From Beta vulgaris subsp. vulgaris (Eukaryota; Streptophyta; Magnoliopsida; Caryophyllales; Amaranthaceae), in the NCBI RefSeq assembly GCF_026745355.1, contig NC_079206.1, positions 34,678,983 through 34,742,982 on the forward strand: 64,000 nucleotides of DNA, given 5' to 3'. The position numbers and the translations under genes are program-made. The first letter of the stretch is position 1; each line of letters begins with the position of its first letter. The notes beneath the pieces are model-generated. The model was not told the origin of the DNA. It worked only from the letters and a program-made list of their open reading frames with translations, and did not search any database. This document shows, piece after piece, positions 1 through 12,086 of this stretch.

Positions 1-1786
1 AATTACCCTACCCATGATCTAGAGTTAGCTGCCATAGTATTTGCATTGAAGATTTGGAGACATTATCTTTATGGGGCAACTTGCAAGATATTACAGACCA
101 TAAGAGCTTGAAGTACATATTTACCCAAAAAGACTTGAATATAGAAGAGAAAGATGGCTAGAGTTGATTAAGGATTACGATCTAGACATCCAGTATCATG
201 AGGGGAAAGCAAATGTGGTTGCTGACGCCTTGAGTCGGAAATCGAGTCATAGCTTGAGTGCTTTGATAGTCCCTGAGGAGTTGTAGAGATATGCAAAGGT
301 TGAACCTAGAAATTTTAAATCCTGGGGAAAGTGAGGCTAGACTCAGTAATCTTTCTTTGGGAGTGTCAGTTTTCGATGAGATCATTGAGGGTCAAGTTGG
401 GGATGAGCATCTAGATAAGATAAAAGAGAAAATGAAGCAAGGTAAGGAAATAGACTTCAAGATTCATGACGATGGGAGTCTAAGGTTTAAAGGAAGGTGG
501 TGTGTACCACAGAAGTGTACGACTAAAGAGACGTCTTATGGATGAGGGCATAACACTCCGTATTCTGTGCACCCTGGGGGTGACAAGCTGTATAAGGATC
601 TTAAGGTGATATATTGGTGGCCGAACATGAAACGAGAGGTAGCTGAGTATGTGTCTAAGTGTCTAACCTGTCAGAAAGTGAAGATAGACCATAAGAGGCC
701 CATGGGGAAAGTCCAACCACTAGAGGTTCCTGGATGGAAGTGGGATTCGATTTCTATGGACTTTGTGACTGCCTTACCCAAGTCGAGGAGTGGAAATGAT
801 ACCATTTGGGTTATAGTGGATAGACTGACCAAGTCCGCTGTTTTCATACCTATTAAGGAGACATGGAAGAAGAAGCAACTCGCTACAACCTATATCAAGC
901 ATGTAGTGAGATTGCACGGAGTCCAAAGGACATTATTTCAGACCGTGACTCTAGATTTCTATCTAAGTTTTGGAAAAGGTAATCAAACCTTGGGACAACA
1001 TTAAAGATGAGTACCGCCTTTCACCCTGCGACCGATGGTCAGACTGAGAGGACTAACCAAACTATGGAAGATATGTTGCGAGCTTGTGCTATAGATTTTC
1101 AAGGAAGTTGGGAGGACCAATTAGATTTGATTGAGTTCTCTTACAATAATAGTTACCATGCGAGTATAAAGATGGCACCTTTTGAGGCGTTATATGGACG
1201 GAAGTGTAGAAGTCCCATTTGCTGGAATGACTATGTGAGAATGTAGTTTTGGGGACGAATTCATTGAGGAGACCGTCAAGAACGTTAGATTGATTCAGGC
1301 TCGAATTCAAGCTGCGCAAGATAGGCAGAAGAGTTATGCAGACTTAAAACGGCGCGAAGATGAGTTCGCTGTAGGTGATAAAGTATTCCTGAAAGTATCA
1401 CCCACCAAAGGCGTTATGAGATTTGGGAAAAAGGGCAAGCTGAGTGCTAAATATGTAGGCCCATATGAGATTTTGGAGCGCATTGGGAAAGTAGCTTATA
1501 GATTGGCATTGCCAATGGAGTTTGAAAAGATGCATGATGTTTTCATATATCCCAATTGAAGCGCTATATCCCTGATGAGCGCCATGTGTTAGAGCCTGAA
1601 AGACCTGTCAAGATTCTCGACAGGAAAGTGCGTAGTACGCGTAACAAGGATGTTCATATTGTCAAAGTTCTTTGGTCTAACCACGAGTCAGAAGAGGCAA
1701 CGTGGGAAGCCGAAGAGGATATGAAGAAAAAGTATCCAGACCTATTCCTTGAGGTGAGTTACGAGGGCGTAACTCGTTTTCTTTAA
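1..1786 (+). pseudogene. Ty3/gypsy chromovirus (Tekay/Del-like) pol, 3' half, broken
   Basis: Polyprotein remnant spread over several frames. In order: the end of the RT-linked RNase H (1-290, with readable blocks such as [12 protein letters not shown] and [11 protein letters not shown]), an integrase zinc-binding module (about 560-690, HPGG then CLTCQK), the integrase core (about 735-1250; first catalytic Asp in SMDF at 759-761; the second-Asp segment near 935-965 is scrambled by a frameshift; [13 protein letters not shown] at about 1021-1060), a GPY/F-type module (VGPYEILERIG, about 1455-1490) and a C-terminal chromodomain (about 1600-1760, LWSNHESEEATWEAEE). An integrase C-terminal chromodomain defines plant chromoviruses, where it is thought to guide integration toward particular chromatin. 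Stops at about 543, 1004, 1244 and 1557 and the missing 5' half make it non-functional as read. The rest of the element should lie left of the window. Confidence 0.93.
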
Positions 1787-2066
1787 GGGGGGTAGAATGC
1801 GATAAATTTCGCGCTTTTTGTCTATTTTTATGAGATTTTCATGTATGTGTGCCTATGTTGGGCAATTTGCACATGTTAGTGCAAAAGAAGTAGAGTCTCC
1901 GCATAAGAAAAGTGTTCATAAGTAACACAAGTATTAAAAATGGGAAAGTGCACGAGATGCCCTATCTTTCCTTCAAAGATTTTCGAAAGTGATGAGTTCA
2001 GACTTTCGAAAACACGAGGGTTTTGTGTTAAGTTTCGGGACGAAACTTCTTTTAAGGGGGGTAGAC
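1787..2066 (+). other. Tekay 3' untranslated stretch with two polypurine tracts
   Basis: The segment between the chromodomain stop and the 3' LTR. A TTTAAGGGGGGTAG tract occurs right after the stop (about 1783-1796) and again directly before the LTR (2051-2064). The second is the functional-looking polypurine tract because TGTAA of the LTR follows two bases later. The text before the second tract (about 2030-2055) also resembles a decayed gypsy C-terminal coding tail, so the segment may be an imperfect duplication of the end of the coding region. Confidence 0.6.
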
Positions 2067-4564
2067 TGTAATCCCCCACATTTTTAAAGGATTTTCATAA
2101 ATATATTTAAGTATTTATGTAATTATATTTAAATCCAAATGAGTTTGGAAAATGATTTGACTTTTAAAAAGGGTTGACTATTTTAAAAGTCAACTAAAAA
2201 TATTTTTCTTAGCTTAATAAAATTGTAATATTTTAATTAAGCGATGTTTTAAATAAGAGTTTAATTATTAAAAGCATATTTGAAAAGAAACTTAATGGAA
2301 TCGAAAGCCCAAAAGTAATAAAAAGGGAAAGGATAATTTGATGACTAAAGTCCTAATAAGCCCATCTTGTTAGTCATCAAAGTTTTAATTATTGAAATTC
2401 CTTTTCCTAAGCCCAATAGGATTAGCCTATTTAAATATCCTAAAAACCCAAATATTTTGCCCTACACTTTATTTTCTCTCTCCTCCCTTGCACGTGATTT
2501 TCGCCCTCTCCCTCACTCGACATTTTCTCTCTCTCTTCCTTTGAGCTGAGTTTCATATTTTCCTCAAAAATCGTTTCTTCTTCGCTAAGTAACGTTTCTT
2601 GTTGAACAAGAAACGTCACAAAATTTTCTTGAAGCCGAAAAACTGCTGCCGCCGTCCTTGCTGCTGTTCAGTCCGGCGCCCTTCCTCCTCTTTTTTGGTT
2701 GTTTTTCTTTACTTCTCCTTTAAGATTCCATTAAAGTCTAATTTTTATTGTTATTTTTTATTACTATTTGCATGATTTCGATTTGATTATTATTATTATG
2801 AAAAATTTTTTCGGTTCTCATATGTATAAAAAAAAATTTCAGATTTATTATTTTTAGTTTTAATCATGAAAGATGTGATTTTTAGGGTTTTAAATCACTA
2901 GAAATCGTATATTTAAAGTATGAATATGAATTTTGATTGGAATACGATTTTTATATGCATTTAAAATATTTTCAAAGTTTAAGAAATTTTATAGATGCTG
3001 GAAATTCAGAAAGTTAATATTTTAAGGTTTTTAATGGTTTTTAAATCACTAGAATAGTTGATCTATACTAGGGATTAAAAATAATGAGAGTTTAAATTAT
3101 AAAAACGATTTTTAAAGAAGTTTAAAAGGGGTTTGGGACGTTTTAAAGTTGCTGTATTTTTTTTAGTTCAAGTATTTACTTGATTATTTATTGTTCTAGG
3201 CGGAGATTTCATTGTAGGAGACTTTTAGAGCTTAAAAGTGGCCTACCGTTGCGTTTATACAAGGTACGTACATAGTCTACGTGATATATTGGTTAGAAAC
3301 ATGCCTTAGGGATGTTTTTATTTATTAGTATCATGTATAGGGCCTTGTTGTTCGTATATATGAGTTATTGAATTTGTTTTACATGATATTTTGCCTATGT
3401 GCTACATGTAAATTAGAAGCAATTATGAATATGTATGTTTGTATGGAAGTTTGATGCAAACAAAGGAGTTCAGTTCATGTATTAATTCGTGAGAGAATTA
3501 ATGTAAGTAAGTTGAATCATGTGTTACATAGATTCATGAGTTTCATTTATTTGTCTTATAAGAACCGTGGATCTTATTTGGTAAATATGAGTTATACCTA
3601 TATAAAGGTACAGTTTACTGTTGGCTAGGTTCAACAGGCAAGTTAGTAAAGAATAAAAGAAGTTAAAAGAGTCTTGGATGCTAAGTTGTGAACACTTATT
3701 GATTCTAAGATTAAAAAGGAGTTTTGTGATGTTATGTGATTATTAGTTGTGAGTATTATGTGCTTGGTTGGTGTCAACACAAGTATAAAATGAATGCAAC
3801 GTAAAGTGAAACGAGAATAGGTTATAGACTTTAGACTGGTGCACGTCTAGAGTTGGACACTAAGGGTTGGAGTACATGGTGGTAGCCCATGGCTTTCCTG
3901 GGATTGGATTGATCACCTTTCCTCTTTAGCTCAAAGGTTCCTCGATATCGCAGGTTAATTTGGTTTACGGAGTCATGACCGTATTTCCTATTTCAGTATA
4001 GACAACTCGTCCCATAACTATTCCATTAAAGAAGAAATAAAAGTTAGAGTCTAGTTCAGTAAGAGTCATCTGCAGTTGTTACGTTATTATTATTTTATTC
4101 TACAAGTTGTGTTGTAGTATCATGCTTAGGATTATTTTTGTCTGATATGTAGTACTCAGCTTTGCTGATTACGTGCTTGTTTGTGTTTGTGATCATGGCT
4201 TTGCCTATTGATCCTGTGGTGATCCTTCGGGGAGCAGAGTCAAGAAAGCATTGACATTACAGGTTCGAAGATGCATACCATTGGGGAATCTGGAATGGAG
4301 AGGCTTTTGTGACATTAGTCGTATTTAAGTTGTTTTTAGGAAGTTATATTTCAAACATTAGCTTTAAGTTGGTGTGTTTTAGTTCAAACATTGTTTGACT
4401 CTTATTTCATAAGTTTAATAAAGTTGGTTTTGTTTTAGTAAGTTTTCCGCTGCAAAAATTCTGAGTAAGCCGAAACGTTATCACACGGGCGATAATGCCT
4501 GGGTAATTCTCTAGATTTGTTATAAAAGTATTTTCTAGAAAGAGAGAATTATCGGGGTGTTACA
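2067..4564 (+). repeat. 3' LTR of the Tekay-like chromovirus
   Basis: About 2.5 kb, beginning TGTAATCCCCC just after a polypurine tract and ending GGGGTGTTACA, so the ends form the inverted pair TGTAA/TTACA. The size and ends suit Tekay/Del elements. A TATTTAAATA-like stretch near 2428 may be the core promoter. Short open frames inside (for example 2367-2549) are not supported as genes. The element entered the 3' part of an Athila-like element. The other LTR and target duplication are outside the window. Confidence 0.88.
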
Positions 4565-5058
4565 CCACACCCCTAACCTAGCCCCATTACAACCTTAACA
4601 AAGTCCCTTTTGACTTCTAGATTAGACTTGATCTATTTAGTAGTGGTGGGTGAGATTTTGTGCAAGTCATGATGAGGGTCATCAAAACATGGTAGAGGCG
4701 AGCAATTATGGTTGAGCATCCCTAGGGAGGAGTCAAACTTGGGTCTTGGAAGTGGAGAAGAGTGAGAAATCATTCTTGGAAAGCTTTCTTTCAAAAAGAC
4801 TCGGTTGATCGGTGGATTGAGACCTTAGAGTCACTCTTGTGCTTCCTAATCATCTTCCCTCTTGTGTTTGGTTGGTCTCCTAAATCTTGCTATGAACTCA
4901 TTTAGCTTGCATGTCATGCTTGTAACCTTGCATTTAGAGCATATAGGTTAGTTTGTTGCATGTTTCCCTTTTCTTTTTATTATCCTTTTCTTTTTCTTTC
5001 CTTTATTCTCATTCTTGGTTTACTTGAGGACAAGCAAAGCGCTAAGCTTGGGGGAGTT
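4565..5058 (+). other. 3' untranslated end of an Athila-like gypsy element
   Basis: Non-coding. It carries the block GCCCCATTACAACC (near 4582), also found in the 3' end of the Athila array near 31313, and the phrase GGACAAGCAAAGC followed by AGCTTGGGGGAGTT at about 5044-5058, the polypurine tract directly before the LTR. The left side is cut by the Tekay insertion, so only the last part of this element is visible. Confidence 0.75.
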
Positions 5059-6795
5059 TGATAAGTGCGTTTCTAACGCACTTTATGACTTTCTTTTGGC
5101 TTGTTTTAGCTCCCTTTTCCTCCTTTTCTTCCTTCTTTCTCCTCACTTTTCCCTTCTGTTTCATTCACTTGATCATACTTGATCATAGTGACATTTTGCT
5201 AGATTTTCGATCTATTTTGATCGAATTTCTAGCACATATGCTTTCACCATGTTTGTTCGTGTTTCTATTGCAGGTATTACCCTTTTCGGGGCCGAGAAAT
5301 GCGAGACATGGCACAAGGGAACGAGCTAGAGGCTGAGAGGTAGCCTGAGGTGCGCTTGGTATGCCCCGCACACGATGGTGCGCCTGCACAAGCTACTGGT
5401 GCGCCCGCACCATCGACCAAGTCTGGAGCACAAAACAGACGACATTGGTGCGCTCGCACAAAGCATAAGGTGCGCCCGCACCTATATCTGGTGCGCCCGC
5501 ACCAACCCATGGTGCGCCCGCACATTCTGACGGAGTAATTCAGGCTGAGGCAGAAGACTTAGGTGCGCCCGCACCTGCCCATTTGTGCGCCCGCACCATT
5601 TGACGGGAGATTTTTACCATGAGACAGAAGACTCTGGTGCGCTCGCACCTGAGGTCTGGTGCGCCCGCACCATGCGTTCCAGAATAACAATTCACATCAT
5701 TAAACCCTTTTTCTCTTTTAGTTTTTGACTTACGTTTTCATTCTAGTTTTTACACAATATTCTAGGGTTTTGTATTAGAGAGAAAACACTTTAGTTTCCA
5801 TTAAGATTTGAGAATTGTTGATCATAGTTTGTGATTTCCAATACATTCAAGGTACTTTTCATTCAATTCAATTCAAAGTTTTAGTTTTTATTTCATTCCT
5901 TCCGTCTTTGTTCTTGCTTTTGATTATTCTAGATCTTTATTCTCTTAGTCCCATAATTGTGTTTTACATTAGTTTAATTATTACTTAATCATGTTTAGCC
6001 TTAGATTAGTCATAGATTCACTGTTTAATTGCTTTAACTCCATGATTAGTGAGTAGTTTCATAATCTAGGGTTAGGGTGAAAGTATGAATTAGGGTTTTA
6101 AATATGATGTTGATGTGATTGTGATGTATGGAGAAGCTTATGCATTGATCTTGGTGTTTTGAGTCCTTAGGATAGATATTGATCACATTCATACTTTGGT
6201 ATTTTGATTTCAAATGTTCTTAAATCGGATTTTGAACTCTTTTATCATCCCCAAGAATCAACTTAATTTCTATACCAAGATATTGGATGGAAATTAAGGG
6301 GATCCTTCATTAGGGGTTTTCCAAACTTATTGAATCTCTTAATCAATTAACTAAAGACCATTCTAGAGAGGATTTAGTTGATAGATTAAGCGATTACTCT
6401 TGAGGACCATTTGAGAGAGGACTCGAGTATTTTAGAGGAGAACTAAACCTTGCATAGTCGTCTTTGTTGCTTCACAATCGCATTAACAATCATCATCCGT
6501 TCTTATTCATACTAGTAACCTTAACTCTAGTGTCTTTTATTTGATATTTAAACTCGTGATATTTGCTTGTGCTAGTTGTTAGTTAGTCTTAATTGTTACC
6601 AACCATCTTTCAAACCCCCAAATACCTTTCAATTAGGTAGTCTGGACTTGATAGACTTTAATCAATCCCATTTTCCCTGTGGATCGACCCTTGACTTGCC
6701 CTTACTATTCTCTTGGTAATTGCTTGTTAGGATTATAAATATTGTTTGGAAAGCGGTTCTCAGTGCCCTAACGGCACACTAAAAACCTCTTATCA
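5059..6795 (+). repeat. 3' LTR of an Athila-like element (TGATAAG family)
   Basis: 1737 bp from TGATAAGTGCG to CTCTTATCA, with 7-bp inverted ends TGATAAG/CTTATCA, preceded by a polypurine tract. The next bases (GTGATAAAG) are copia pol sequence that is uninterrupted in the other Sirevirus copies of this window (compare about 42830 and 63555), so the insertion point is exact. An unusual palindrome array occupies 5377-5671. Sequence near 6660-6680 (CCTGTGGATCGACCC) resembles the usual 3' part of Athila LTRs. Confidence 0.88.
5377..5671. repeat. Array of GC-rich palindromes GGTGCGCCCGCACC
   Basis: Ten copies of a 14-bp palindrome (6-bp arms, CC centre), starting at 5377, 5398, 5447, 5469, 5490, 5511, 5562, 5584, 5636 and 5658. 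Five are perfect (5398, 5469, 5490, 5562, 5658). In all five the next outer base pair is also complementary and alternates between T/A and A/T. Spacings are 21-22 bp or 49-52 bp. Around 5528-5671 the copies sit in a tandem unit of about 74 bp that also contains CAGAAGACT. The surrounding LTR is AT-rich, so this is a GC and CpG island. Confidence 0.9.
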
Positions 6796-9706
6796 GTGAT
6801 AAAGAGAACTGTGTGAAGTTTAATAGTGAAAAATGTTTAATTGTCAACAATAGCACAAAGGATGTCATTTTGGAAGGAACAAGAAAAGGGAACACATATG
6901 TAGTGGATCTCAACCTTGTTCCCAAAAACAAGTTCACATGCCTTAGTGTTATTGATGATGATTCATTTTTATGGCACAAGCGTCTAGGTCATGCTAGCTT
7001 TTCTTTGCTTGACAAACTTCGTTCTAAAGAACTAGTCTTAGGTTTACCTTCACTAAGTTTCATCTAGATCATGTTTGTGATGCAAGCACTAAAGGTAAGC
7101 ATGTTAGGTCATCCTTCAAGTCCAAAAATGTGGTAAGTACCACAAGACCATTAGAGTTAATTCATATGGATTTATGTGGACCTATGAGGATACAAAGTAG
7201 GAGTGGAAAAAATATTGTTGTTATTGTAGATGACTTCTCTAGATTTACTTGGGTTATTTTTTTTTCTAGCAAGGACGAGACTTATGATGAGTTCCTTGTC
7301 TTTGCAAAAGAAGTTCAAAATTTGAGTGGTCAAAATTCTACACCTTAGATCCGACCATGGTAAAGAATTTGAGAATTTAAGTTTGATGACTTTAGTAGAG
7401 ACAATAGCTTAGATCACAATTTCTCCGCCCCTAGAACACCTCAACAAAATGGTGTTGTTGAAAGGAAGAATAGAACATTAGAAGAAATGGCTAGGACTAT
7501 GCTGATAGCTAGTGGTCTTCCTATGAATTTTGGGCAGAAGCTGTGAATAATGCCTGTCATATCATAAATCGTGCCATGGTAGGACCTTTATTAAATAAAA
7601 CTCCTTATGAGCTGTATTTTGGTAAAAAGCCCAATATTACATATATCACAACATTTGGATGTAAATGTTTTGTTCATAATAATGGGAAACAAAATTTGGA
7701 AAATTTGATGCTAGAGTGAAGAAGCTGTATTCTTAGGATATCTTCTAGTAGCAAAGCTTATAGAGTTTATAATAAAAGGTCTATGTGTGTAGAAGAAAGT
7801 GTGCATGTTATTTTTGATGAAACAGATAAATTTGATGCAAGCACACAGTTGATGATGACTTCGAAATAGGATTGGCAAAGATCAAGTCTTATTGATGAGA
7901 CTTTGGAAGACGAAGTCATGGGAACAAAGCCAAGGGAACAACATCCTGTTCCTGTTCCCAATGAGGGAAGAAGAACTAGGTGTGATGAACAAGTGAATGA
8001 ATCCACTATTGTTGAACCTGGTTCCCAAGAACAGGGAAATGAAGATAATCAAGGAAACAAGTTTCCATCCAGGATTTCCAACCAAAGCCTTGGAAAACTC
8101 ATCGTTCCATCCTGTGGAACTCATAATCAGTGACATAAACAAGGGAACTCAAACGAGATCTCAATTGAAAATTTTTGTGCTTTTCATGCTTTTCTTTCTG
8201 TTGGAACCAGGAACATGAAGAAGCTCTCACTGATGCTGATTGGATTGTAGCTATGCAGGATGAACTTCATCAATTTGAAAGAAACAAAGTTTGGCACCTT
8301 GAACCTAAACCTAAAAATAACAAGGTTATTGGTTTAAAGTGGGTGTTTAGAAAGAAATTGGATGAGTTCGGAACCATAATAAGAAACAAGGCCAGGTTAG
8401 TTGTGAAAGGATACAATCAACAGGAAGGTATTGATTATGAAGAAACTTTTGCTCCAGTTGCAAGATTGGAAGCAATTAGAATTTTCATAGCATTTGCTGC
8501 TTTCATGGGTTTTAAATTGTATCAAATGGATGTAAAATGTGCTTTTCTAAATGGTTATCTTAATGAGGAGGTATTCTAGAACAACCTCCAGGTTTTGAAA
8601 GTAAAGATTTCCTAATCATGTCTTTAAGCTTGACAAAGCTCTTTATGGGTTAAAGCAAGCTCCAAGAGCATGGTATGAAAGACTTTCTAAGTTCCTTCTT
8701 GAAAATGAGTTTAAAAGAGGAAAATTGGATCGAACCTTGTTTTTAAAATCAAAAGGAAAACATTTATTAGTTGTTCAAATATATGTTGATGATATTATAT
8801 TTGGTGCCACTAATGAATCTTTGTGCAAGGACTTTGCTAATCTCATGAGTAAAGAATTGAAATGAGTATGATGGGGAGCTTAACTCTTTTTGGGGTTGCA
8901 AATCAAGCAAACAGAAGAAGGAATCTACATCCATCAACAAAAGTACATAAAGGAACTATGAAAAAGTATGGTTTGGAAGCATCCAAAGTAATCATACACC
9001 TATGGGAACTTCAACCAGATTGGATGAAGATTCTATAGGAAATAGTGTGGATCAAACCAAGTATAGAGGTATGATTGGTCATTACTATATCTAACTGCAA
9101 GTCGTCCTGATATTGCTTTCAGTGTAGGGTTAGTGCAAGGTTTCAAGCCAATCCAAAGGAATCTCATCTCACAGCTGTGAAGAGAATCCTAAGATACCTC
9201 AAGGGAACAGATGATTTAAGCCTATTCTATTCGAGAATGATACCTTTGAATTAAAGGATTTGCGGATGCTGACTATGCAGAGATCTGGTCAATAGGAACA
9301 GGTATGGTTCAGTTCCTTAGTCATAGTTTAGTTTCTTGGAGCACCAAGAAGCAAAACACAGTTGCTTTATCTACAGCTGAGGCTGAATATGTTGCAGCAG
9401 CAGCATGTTGTTCCCAAATGCTATGGATAAAACAACAACTACGTGACTATGGAATTTACTTTGAATGTGTTCCCATCTATTGTGATAATACTAGTGCTAT
9501 TAGTATTTCTAAAGATCCCTGCATCATTCAAGAGTCAAACACATCCATATTAGGCATCACTTTCTGAAAGATAATGTTGAAAAGGGTCTTATTAAAATGG
9601 AATTCTGTGAGACTGAACGTCAAATTGCAGATATTTTGACAAAGCCCTTAAATAGAGATAGGTTTGAGAAATTGAGACTTGAACTTGGCTTAATCAAGTT
9701 GAAATG
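6796..9706 (+). pseudogene. Sirevirus A pol (copia), 5'-interrupted and broken
   Basis: The reading starts inside the region before the integrase. GAG-pre-integrase module at 6813-7067 (LWHKRLGHAS). Integrase core at 7130-7560 (HMDLCGPM; IVDDFSRFTWV; then PRTPQQNGVVERKNRT in another frame at about 7430-7480). Reverse transcriptase at about 8200-9000 ([19 protein letters not shown], and an intact YVDD box at 8782-8793). RNase H at about 9300-9706 (STAEAEYVAAA, CDNTSAI), ending with a stop at 9704-9706. There are several frameshifts. Gag and protease are absent because an Athila-like element is inserted at 6796. Motifs match Sireviruses (SIRE/Maximus), and the downstream envelope-like gene supports that clade. 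Confidence 0.92.
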
Positions 9707-10406
9707 ATTGCTACAATATTCCCCTTTGTGTCTATTCTTTGGCATTATGTTTGGATGTGCATATTCGATGTTTTTATTTGCTTAAATACATCACAATCTT
9801 ATATGATTATTTCATATGTATAAGTAAAAATGTCTGGAACATGCTCACCAATGTCCAATAATATTCCCCTTATTGTTCATAAGACAATTCTATGCCTTAA
9901 GTGATGACAAAGGATTAAAAGAATTAATGGTGTTCCAAAGTAGCAAAATTTCTTGTTTCCATTCCTTGTTCCCAAACGCTGTTCCCAGTGTGTTAAGTTT
10001 AAATTTTTTTTTCTTTCAAAATTCAAAAATCCAAAAATATTCTGTTCAGATTTTTTCTCCTTAAAACTTGATTTTTTTTTTCTCATATCTCTCAAGTTAG
10101 TTGAAGATATTTTTTCTAATTAGATAGAAGATTTTTTCCCAAAAACGTGTACGATACACGGTTTCTTATTTTTTTTTGCTTTCCGTAAACCAAAACAAAA
10201 ATTAACTTCTTTGTTTTACTTCTCATAAAACCGAAAATACCTCCACAAAATATGAATCCCAAAAAATACTTCTCACTCTCTCTCCTCCCACAAAGCCGAA
10301 AAACCCACTCCTTCTCCATTACAATTGAATCACCTACTCCCATGGATATCTCTCCAAATTCATCAACAAGAATCTAAGAAAAAGGAAAACAATGAGAAAC
10401 CGTGAA
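9707..10406 (+). other. Spacer between pol and envelope-like ORF of Sirevirus A
   Basis: About 700 bp of AT-rich non-coding DNA. It is homologous to the corresponding spacers of Sireviruses B (about 39268-39970) and B' (about 59983-60679), including the phrase CAATAATATTCCCC near 9855. Several T-runs. I see no gene in it. Confidence 0.7.
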
Positions 10407-12086
10407 ATGGAGGTGGAAGATCAACATGCAACAAGTGAGGGGAATCGATGTTCCTGAGAGAGGAACAACAAGAGTTGCTCGAAAAAATCCACGGCATCTA
10501 GGTATGTTCATGGATTTTTATTGATGTTTCTTGGTGTAAAAGAGTAAATTTTCGTCAATTGCTCAATATGATCAAGTTTCAAGGTTGGGAGCATTCTTTG
10601 TGAATTGTTATGGAAATAGTTTGATTCCTAAATATGGACGAATTTTGTGAAAACTTTTCCATGATGAAGAAGGAATTGTTCTACTTTGGTAAAGGGAACA
10701 CAAATTGATTTTAATGCTAAAACTTTGGGTAAATTGCTTGGTGTTCCTGTGAGAGGAACTGATGTTTATTTTAAGAAACAACGTGGTTCCTATCCATTTT
10801 CGGATATCTCTTTTGATCAATTGATTGTTAAATATGGTGGTCAAAAGGGGAAAACATTTCTTGATCATAATCTTCTTTCTCCCTACACAAAATTTTATTT
10901 CACATCCTAAAGAAAGCCTTATTGCCTCGTCTTTCTAAACGTGCTCAAGTTAGCATGTTGGACTTGATTTATATTCATTGTTTAGCCTCTCATAAGCACA
11001 TAAACTTTCCCTCTTTAATGATTCAACACATGAGTCATTGTATTGAAAATGGTTTTGTTGTTGGCTATGGGGTCTAATAACCGAAATCTTCTTAAGTTCA
11101 ATGTGAAAATTTCGGGAACTCAACCATAGGTGTATCCACGGGAAATATGTTGAATGTCGTGCCTTGAATAACTTGAATGTTTGTGTTGTGAATGGAGAAG
11201 TAATCAAGGGAAGGGCTAACCTTGATGATGATGAGGATGATGAAGTGTATGATGATGTGGAAGAAGAAGAAGAAAAAGAAATTGAAGAGAAGAAAACAGA
11301 AAAATTGGAAAAAGAAAAAGAAGAAGCTAAGAAGAAAGGGAAGAAAGTGGTTGAAGAGGTGGTGAAATCGGTTGCCAAAAGCACTAGAACTAGTCAAAGA
11401 GTTCAAAACATGAAAGTGCTTAATTTTCCTTTGCTTGATGCAGATGAAAGTTTTGAGGAAGATGAAGTTAGGGTGATTGATAGGGAAGATTATAAATCTA
11501 ACCTTCCTCCTTCTAGGGAACAGACTCCTGTTCCTATGGAAACCAATCCTCCTTTTCCTCCATCTCCACCAAAATCTGCCTCACCATCTACCCTAGCACC
11601 ACAAAATGATCCTATCCCTCGCTCTACCTCAAAACCTCCTGTTCTGTTCCTAAAGATAAGGAAACAGATGCTGTTCCCATTCCAGAGGAACCACATGCTG
11701 TTCCCAAACCTAAGGAACAAACAGCCGAACCAAATCCTTCTCAAAATGCTCCCTCGTCTTCTCAAAATCCTACCATTGGTTCTACATACACTCTAGTGGG
11801 TCATTCGGAAGCCATGATGGAGTTTGCTTCGGAATCCAAGGATTTGAATGGGTTAGTAAAAGGGGTAATGCACAAAGTTGACAAAGCTTTGGAAGGACAA
11901 CAAGTGATCATGGCTCGACTTGGTGAACTTTCTTCCTCCATTCAAGCAATGAACTCTAGGTTATTGAAGTTGGAAGATGGTGTGCTCAAGGGTAATCACA
12001 CCTTGGCTGAAAATCATCAGGAGGTGATGGGTAAGCTTCATGATGTGGTGGAAGAAGTCGAGCAACCTCCCTCTCCTAAATCTTAA
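10407..12086 (+). pseudogene. Sirevirus A envelope-like ORF, frameshifted
   Basis: Third gene of the Sirevirus, placed after pol as in SIRE1-type elements, where it is called envelope-like; its function is not established. The start ATG at 10407 was chosen by comparison with the better-preserved copy on the minus strand (37510). N-terminal domain at about 10407-11080 (VRGTDVYFKKQRGSYPFSD at 10755-10805), resembling the plant transposon-protein domain found in such ORFs. Middle at 11164-11500: very acidic and Lys/Glu-rich, likely coiled-coil or disordered. Then a Pro/Ser-rich linker (11510-11760) and a C-terminal helical region (11796-12086, GHSEAMMEFA). At least three frameshifts. I see no clear signal peptide or convincing membrane helix in the readable parts. 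Confidence 0.8.

Noticed and set aside
2367..2549. A 60-codon open frame in the Tekay LTR
   Set aside because: AT- and CT-rich LTR sequence without recognisable protein features.
5183..5538. Open frames on both strands across the palindrome array (Cys/Arg/Pro/Ala-rich)
   Set aside because: They arise from the repeated GC-rich palindrome read in different frames; no domain, and the region is LTR.
5377..5671. Regularly spaced palindromic repeats looked superficially like a CRISPR array
   Set aside because: Spacers are only 7-8 bp or about 36 bp, repeats are imperfect, and the array lies within a plant LTR with clear retrotransposon ends.
11098..11406. Phe/Ser-rich minus-strand open frames (also 36455-36724 on +)
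   Set aside because: Antisense of the GAA/GAG-rich acidic stretch of the envelope-like ORF; not genes.
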